A stretch of 56,469 bases of DNA from an uncultured Alphaproteobacteria bacterium (lineage in GTDB: Bacteria > Pseudomonadota > Alphaproteobacteria > Rhodobacterales > Rhodobacteraceae). Positions 51,971 to 56,469 of this stretch are shown in pieces. The notes beneath the pieces are model-generated. The model saw only the letters and a list, made by a program, of their open reading frames with translations. It searched no databases and was not told where the DNA came from. Each line of letters begins with the position of its first letter. The stretch's first letter is position 1. Position numbers and translations under genes: made by a program. Location: NCBI GenBank assembly GCA_902541695.1, contig CACBRT010000005.1:1-56469 (forward strand). The letters run 5' to 3'.

Positions 51971-53181
51971 TTTAAAATATTAAGTAGATCATCTGTTGGC
52001 CAACTATCTGCAGGAAGACCTAATTTAATTTGAATAGATCTAACACTTTGCCTAGTTTGACGACCTAGTATTCCATCAACTTTTCCGACATTATAACCAT
52101 TAGATTGTAATATATTTTGTAATTTTATCATTTTTTCAAGAGAAAGAATTTTTTCAGGTTTATTACTAAGAAATTTATCTTGTCCTGAAAACCTTGATGC
52201 TAGGTGTGCGGCTGTTACGGTATATATAAAACTATCATTCCACTTTAAATAGATATTATAATTTGAATAAGCTAAAAATTTTGGTCCTTTTAAACCTTGA
52301 GGTAATAAAAGAGTTGCTTTTGTATTATCACTAGCCATAAATTTTTTATTTCTTGAAATAATACCAAGTTTTTTCCAAGAACTAATTTTCCGATCACGCC
52401 CAAAACCAGCTTCTTTCCAAGGAAAGTTTTTATCATCTATTATTACTTCTTCTATCCATGGTTGATTTGGTTCCCATCCCAATTCTGAAATCAGAGATGC
52501 TGCTGTTAATATAGCATCTTCAGGACTTTTCTTTAAATCTATAAAACCGTCATTATCACCATCTTTGCCAAATTTCAAAATGTCAGATGGAAGCATTTGA
52601 ACTTGACCTACTTCTCCAGCCCATGCTCCAGTTGTCTTTAAGTCTATGATACCTTTGGAAAATAAATTAATTGCTGCTATATACTCTGGTTGAAACATTT
52701 CAGGCCTTCTACAATCATGCGCCAAAGTCGCAAGTGCACTAAATGTATGAATATCACCTTGTACTGCACCAAAATCTGTTTCCATAGCCCAGAAGGCTGT
52801 AATTACTTCTGGAGGAACTCCATATTTCGATTTTGCTTTTTGAAATAATTCTTTATATTTCTCAATATTTTTTTTACCATTTTTTAACCTATAAGTATTG
52901 ATAGCTTTTTTTGAAAAATCGGTAAAACTTAATCTAAAAGTACTTTGCTTTCTATCTAAAGAGATTACTTTTTTGGATCTTTGACTGTTTTTTAAAACGA
53001 GGAGTACATCATTTTTATTAATACCTTTATCAATTGCAACATCACCTATATTTCTTAAAAATGATTTAAATTCTCCCCCACAATTTACGTACAAATTCTT
53101 GGCAAATAATAATCTGCTTTGAGGAAACACAACTAATAGAAGAATAGTTACAATTATTAAGATAAAATTTAATTTAAACAT
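51967..53181 (-). CDS. Lytic murein transglycosylase (MltB/Slt-like) with C-terminal peptidoglycan-binding domain
   Basis: The 404-residue periplasmic enzyme has an N-terminal hydrophobic segment (ILIIVTILLLVVFP) and a lytic transglycosylase domain. The catalytic glutamate is in AFWAMETDFGAVQG near residue 130, GAWAGEVGQVQMLPSDIL is near 190, and DGDNDGFIDLKKSPEDAI near 207. A C-terminal PG_binding_1 domain (LQNILQSNGYNVGKVDGILG near 350) completes it. It cleaves the glycan strand, forming anhydromuramic ends. It overlaps the Nudix gene by its stop codon and is followed upstream by dapB with a 12-base gap. Confidence 0.9.
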   Translation of the reverse strand: MFKLNFILIIVTILLLVVFPQSRLLFAKNLYVNCGGEFKSFLRNIGDVAIDKGINKNDVLLVLKNSQRSKKVISLDRKQSTFRLSFTDFSKKAINTYRLKNGKKNIEKYKELFQKAKSKYGVPPEVITAFWAMETDFGAVQGDIHTFSALATLAHDCRRPEMFQPEYIAAINLFSKGIIDLKTTGAWAGEVGQVQMLPSDILKFGKDGDNDGFIDLKKSPEDAILTAASLISELGWEPNQPWIEEVIIDDKNFPWKEAGFGRDRKISSWKKLGIISRNKKFMASDNTKATLLLPQGLKGPKFLAYSNYNIYLKWNDSFIYTVTAAHLASRFSGQDKFLSNKPEKILSLEKMIKLQNILQSNGYNVGKVDGILGRQTRQSVRSIQIKLGLPADSWPTDDLLNILN

Positions 53182-53193
53182 ATAAAATTTTAT

Positions 53194-54009
53194 TCAATTT
53201 AACTTAAGAACATCTTTCATTGAATATTCGCCATTTGGCGCAGTCATACCCCATATTGCTGCTTTTATAGCACCACGAGCAAATATCATCCTATCAGTAG
53301 CATTATGTGTAATGGTAATTTGTTCACCTTGTCCAGCAAAAATAACAGAATGGTTACCTACAATATCACCACCTCGAATTACAGAAAAACCTACTTTTCC
53401 TTTTTTTCTGGGTCCGATTATACCTTCACGTTGACCATCTTTTAAACTATCTAAAGTTTGTCTTTTAGCATTAGCAACTGCATCGCCTAACATTAGCGCA
53501 GTGCCAGAAGGAGCATCTATTTTTTTATTATGGTGCATTTCAACTATTTCTATATCAAAATCATCATCTAAAGCATCAGCTATTTTTTCGGTTACGCCTG
53601 TTAAAATATTAACTCCTAAACTCATATTACCAGCTCTGATTAAGGTAGTATTTTTTGATGCTTTTTCAATTTGTTTAAGCTGTGATTTTGAAAAACCAGT
53701 AGTTCCAATTACATCAACAACTTTAAATTTAGCTGCTTTTACTGCAACATCAACTGAATTTTTTGGATTAGTAAAATCTATTATTACATCAGAAATTTCT
53801 AAAATTTCCTCTAAAGAGTCTGAAAAAACCAAATCTTTCTTTAAGTCTGGAAACAACTCATTACCTTTTGCACCTATTAGATTATGACCGTCTACCTCTA
53901 ATAATCCAACTAAATCAAAATCATTTTTTTCCATGGCAGCACGAACCAACATTTGTCCCATCCTCCCAGTGGCACCAATAATGCTTAATTTGTATTTCTT
54001 AAAATTCAA
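53194..54009 (-). CDS. dapB: 4-hydroxy-tetrahydrodipicolinate reductase
   Basis: This 271-residue NAD(P)H-dependent enzyme acts in diaminopimelate/lysine synthesis. The nucleotide motif IIGATGRMGQMLVRA is near residue 10, DVIGTTGFSKSQL near 98, RAGNMSLGVNIL near 122, and EMHHNKKIDAPSGTALMLG near 155 contains the catalytic His pair, the Lys and the PSGTA substrate site. Together with dapF at 38601 it shows that meso-DAP is made in this organism. It is upstream of the transglycosylase gene and divergent from rbfA. Confidence 0.95.
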   Translation of the reverse strand: MNFKKYKLSIIGATGRMGQMLVRAAMEKNDFDLVGLLEVDGHNLIGAKGNELFPDLKKDLVFSDSLEEILEISDVIIDFTNPKNSVDVAVKAAKFKVVDVIGTTGFSKSQLKQIEKASKNTTLIRAGNMSLGVNILTGVTEKIADALDDDFDIEIVEMHHNKKIDAPSGTALMLGDAVANAKRQTLDSLKDGQREGIIGPRKKGKVGFSVIRGGDIVGNHSVIFAGQGEQITITHNATDRMIFARGAIKAAIWGMTAPNGEYSMKDVLKLN

Positions 54010-54118
54010 TTTTCTATCTCATAAAAAATAATTTTAGCGTATCGACAAAACATTTTGTCTTGGTTATGTATGCACTAAATGTATAAGTCAATAAATTTAA
54101 AAATAATTTATTAATATT

Positions 54119-54502
54119 ATGATGCGTAAAACCTTTAATAATAACTCTCATAGAATACTTAGAGTAAATGAATTAATAAAACGAGAAATCTCAATATTTT
54201 TACAAGGAATGGAATGGACAGATTATGGGTTAGAAGGTCTAAATCTAACATTAACAGATGTTGAGTGTAGCAAAGATATAAGGATTGCTAAAATTTTTTA
54301 TATTCCTGAAGGAATAAAAAATTCAGATTTGATAGAAAAAGCAATTAATAGTAGAAAAAAAGAAATCCGAAAACATCTTGGAAATAACTTAAACTTAAAA
54401 TACACCCCAGAGTTAAGGTTTATTGAGGACAATAGTTTTGATGCTTTCAAAAAAACTTCTGAAATACTTGCAAAATTAACAAAAAATAAAAATGGGATTT
54501 AA
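54119..54502 (+). CDS. rbfA: 30S ribosome-binding factor A
   Basis: This 127-residue KH-fold factor is needed for 16S rRNA processing and cold growth. RVNELIKREISIFLQ near residue 14, LTLTDVECSKDIRIAKIFYI near 42 and LNLKYTPELRFIEDNSFDAF near 90 are typical. The start is ATG 54119 or the adjacent ATG 54122. It begins the rbfA-truB-DUF1643-rpsO-pnp run, the usual proteobacterial translation block lacking infB immediately upstream, because dapB stands there on the opposite strand. Confidence 0.92.
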   Translation: MMRKTFNNNSHRILRVNELIKREISIFLQGMEWTDYGLEGLNLTLTDVECSKDIRIAKIFYIPEGIKNSDLIEKAINSRKKEIRKHLGNNLNLKYTPELRFIEDNSFDAFKKTSEILAKLTKNKNGI

Positions 54503-54513
54503 TTATTTCTTAA

Positions 54514-55434
54514 ATGGATCAAAAACTAAAATCTCCGTATATAAACGGATGGCTGGTAGTAGATAAACCTAGCGGTTTAGGTTCTACTGATATTGTAAAT
54601 ATTATTAAAAAAAAATTAGGGGTTAAAAAAGTAGGGCATGGAGGAACTTTAGATCCAGATGCTACCGGCTTACTACCAATTGCTATTGGTGAAGCTACAA
54701 AAACCATAAGGTTTACTGAAAATTTATTAAAAACATACGAATTTACTGTTTCATTTGGTTTTGCCACAGATACAGATGATGCATCTGGTAAAATAATTAG
54801 AAAATCAAAAAAAAGGCCAAACACCAAAGAGATAAGAGACACACTACAAAACTTTAAAGGCTTAATTCAGCAATTACCTCCTAAATTATCAGCTATAAAG
54901 GTGAATGGAAAAAGAGCATACAATTTATTTCATAAGGGTCAAGAATTTCAACTATCAGCAAGAAAAATTTTTATTAGTGATTTTGAAATAATTAATAGAA
55001 AAAATAATGATACTATTGACCTTAAAGTTATTTGTGGAAAAGGTTGTTATGTAAGGTCATTAGCAAGAGACCTAGGAATTACGCTTGGCTGCTATGCACA
55101 TGCAAAAAACATCAGACGAACTGAATATGGTCCCTTTTATATAGATAATACTATTACTCTAGATAAATTAAAATTTTTTGAAAAAGGACAATTAGTAAAA
55201 AATATAATTTCTACAAATATATTGCTAAAACAATATCCTGACTTTGCGTGTACTAAAGAAAATTTGAATGTTTTGTTAAATGGTAATCCAATTAAACTTA
55301 CAAATTTAAATTATAAAGACCATAAATTTGCTTGGACACATTATAATGGCGTTCCTTTAGCAATAGGAAAAATAAAAAACTTTATTTTCTATCCATTTAG
55401 AGTCCTAAACATTTTGAAAAATGAAAATAATTAA
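54514..55434 (+). CDS. truB: tRNA pseudouridine-55 synthase
   Basis: The 306-residue enzyme makes pseudouridine 55 in the T-arm of nearly all tRNAs. GWLVVDKPSGLGSTDIVNII near residue 11 and VGHGGTLDPDATGLLPIAIG near 40 contain the catalytic aspartate (GTLDP). KLSAIKVNGKRAYNL near 127 and KGCYVRSLARDLG near 180 complete the site. The length is typical. It starts 12 bases after rbfA. Confidence 0.95.
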   Translation: MDQKLKSPYINGWLVVDKPSGLGSTDIVNIIKKKLGVKKVGHGGTLDPDATGLLPIAIGEATKTIRFTENLLKTYEFTVSFGFATDTDDASGKIIRKSKKRPNTKEIRDTLQNFKGLIQQLPPKLSAIKVNGKRAYNLFHKGQEFQLSARKIFISDFEIINRKNNDTIDLKVICGKGCYVRSLARDLGITLGCYAHAKNIRRTEYGPFYIDNTITLDKLKFFEKGQLVKNIISTNILLKQYPDFACTKENLNVLLNGNPIKLTNLNYKDHKFAWTHYNGVPLAIGKIKNFIFYPFRVLNILKNENN

Positions 55435-55446
55435 TGAAAATAATAT

Positions 55447-55962
55447 ATGCCAGAATTTATTACGAAAACATTAAATGAAAATCAAACCCTTTCAACTGCT
55501 ACATTTTCTAAATGCTTTAAATATAGATATTCACTTACAAAAAAATTTACTACTGGAAAAGGACAACTGTTATTTATTCTTTTAAACCCTTCAACTGCTA
55601 CTGAAAATACCTATGATGCAACAATAAAACGATGTGAAAAAAGATCAAAACTCTTATCCTTTGAACAATTTAGGGTTTGTAATTTGTTTGCTTTTCGATC
55701 TACCCAACCAGCAGAATTGCAAAAAGTATCAGATCCAAAAGGACCATTAAACGACATTTTTTTAAAAAAAAGTATCAAATTGTCTGACAAAATAATTTGT
55801 TCTTGGGGAAGATTTGGAACTTTAAATAATAGAGATTTAGAAGTTATTCAAATTATTAAGAAGTACAAAACTCCTGTTTTTCACTTAGGTTTAACCAAAA
55901 ATAATCAACCCAGACACCTGCTTTATATTAGTTATAATAAAATTCTAACAAAATGGCTTTAA
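55447..55962 (+). CDS. DUF1643-family protein
   Basis: This 171-residue protein matches the DUF1643 pattern: LLFILLNPSTATENTYDATI near residue 40, followed by RCEKRSKLLSFEQFRVCNLF and AFRSTQPAEL with the conserved Arg, then a strand IICSWGRFG near 115. The biochemical function of the family is unknown. It lies between truB (12 bases) and rpsO (96 bases), where most relatives have nothing, and is expected to be cotranscribed with translation genes. Confidence 0.8.
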   Translation: MPEFITKTLNENQTLSTATFSKCFKYRYSLTKKFTTGKGQLLFILLNPSTATENTYDATIKRCEKRSKLLSFEQFRVCNLFAFRSTQPAELQKVSDPKGPLNDIFLKKSIKLSDKIICSWGRFGTLNNRDLEVIQIIKKYKTPVFHLGLTKNNQPRHLLYISYNKILTKWL

Positions 55963-56058
55963 AAAGTCTTTTCAAAATTTTAAAAAAGGGATATATCCTG
56001 AGTTATTATTCTGACTGGACGACATCCTGGCAGTTTTTGAAAATAGAAGGAGATAATG

Positions 56059-56328
56059 ATGTCGATAGATACAAAGACCAAACAAGATCTAATAAAAAAA
56101 TTTGCAAGAAAAGAAAACGATACTGGATCACCAGAGGTTCAAGTAGCGATCTTAACTACAAGGATTACTAATCTTTCTGAACATTTTAAAACTCACAAAA
56201 AAGATAACCACTCAAGACGAGGGCTTTTAAAACTAGTTTCACAAAGAAGAAAGATATTGGACTATGTCAAATCTAAGGACGAAAATCGATATAAAACTTT
56301 AATTGAGCAGCTTGGAATTAGAAGATAA
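56059..56328 (+). CDS. rpsO: 30S ribosomal protein S15
   Basis: This is the 89-residue central-domain 16S rRNA-binding protein. [20 protein letters not shown] near residue 20, [20 protein letters not shown] near 46 and LIEQLGIRR at the end match S15 throughout. Two adjacent ATGs are present. AAGGAG at about 56047 is 8 bases from the second (56059) but too close to the first, so 56059 is chosen. The 5' leader of rpsO is often an autoregulatory target of S15, but I cannot point to a defined structure here. Confidence 0.95.
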   Translation: MSIDTKTKQDLIKKFARKENDTGSPEVQVAILTTRITNLSEHFKTHKKDNHSRRGLLKLVSQRRKILDYVKSKDENRYKTLIEQLGIRR

Positions 56329-56431
56329 TTGGAATTTTTGTGTAATTAATCTTAACTTATTTCAAAAAAAAGATACATGTACATATAGAATGTAAAAGTG
56401 ATATTTTATTAAAAATTTCAAAAGGATAGAT

Positions 56432-56469
56432 ATGTTAAAGGCAATAAAAAAAACAATAACTTGGGGTCA
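56432..56469 (+). CDS. pnp: Start of polynucleotide phosphorylase (cut by window end)
   Basis: Only 12 codons are present: MLKAIKKTITWG. They fit the N-terminus of PNPase (KKTISWGG in many alphaproteobacteria). AAAGGA lies about 6 bases ahead of the ATG. The position directly after rpsO is the conserved location of pnp. Confidence 0.8.
   Translation, partial: MLKAIKKTITWG

Noticed and set aside
55953-56171. 72-codon plus-strand frame overlapping the end of DUF1643 and the start of rpsO
   Set aside because: It overlaps two real genes out of frame and its text is basic, low-complexity and without homologous pattern.

Overview
The window reads as chromosomal DNA of a small-genome, strongly AT-rich alphaproteobacterium (roughly 70 % A+T by eye), most likely a free-living marine one. 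Pointers are the trmL-petABC and dapB/rbfA-truB-rpsO-pnp neighbourhoods, Rhizobium-style rhamnose genes, many periplasmic-binding-protein ABC systems, very short gaps (1-10 bases between many genes) and no recognisable transcription regulator. A group such as AEGEAN-169/HIMB59 or SAR116 would fit, but I cannot place it from one window.

Region 1 (1-4122) is surface-glycan synthesis: the end of a SPINDLY/OGT-like glycosyltransferase, then rmlB, a DegT-type sugar aminotransferase and rmlA. Together they point to a dTDP-activated deoxy-amino sugar. Region 2 (4457-21502) is a 17-kb island for L-rhamnose and probably related 6-deoxy or rare sugars. It holds an ABC importer (two permeases, a double ATPase and a binding protein), the mutarotase RhaM, the isomerase RhaI, a tagatose-3-epimerase-like enzyme, four FGGY kinases and three aldolases. 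The aldolases include both an E. coli-type RhaD and a Rhizobium/Bacillus-type RhaD fused to a lactaldehyde dehydrogenase. Two leftward operons face rightward ones across intergenic regions with good sigma-70-like promoters.

Region 3 (22019-27060) is a second surface or small-molecule modification cassette: a CgeB-like glycosyltransferase with a methyltransferase-like tail, a cupin, a sulfotransferase and an ATP-grasp ligase. Region 4 (27466-35156) is a polyamine-type ABC importer, a class I aminotransferase and a ThDP enzyme. One permease gene and the aminotransferase gene each carry two single-base frameshifts, all four in homopolymers, so either two genes are decaying or the consensus is wrong there.

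Region 5 (35362-56469) is mostly housekeeping: an unusual protein that looks like a divergent ribosome recycling factor, an FMN-binding protein, mepA, a 2OG oxygenase, tRNA-Lys, dapF, mtaB, gabD, trmL, petABC (cytochrome bc1), aroC, tlyA, hemF, a CCA-adding enzyme with an altered catalytic motif, two Nudix hydrolases, hslO, a lytic transglycosylase, dapB, rbfA, truB, a DUF1643 gene, rpsO and the first codons of pnp.

The observations most worth following are the RRF-like protein, the redundant and mixed-origin rhamnulose-phosphate aldolase set with an extra kinase-aldolase pair, the changed catalytic residues in the CCA enzyme and in DapF, and the cluster of homopolymer frameshifts. I saw no insertion sequence, phage, CRISPR array or rRNA.
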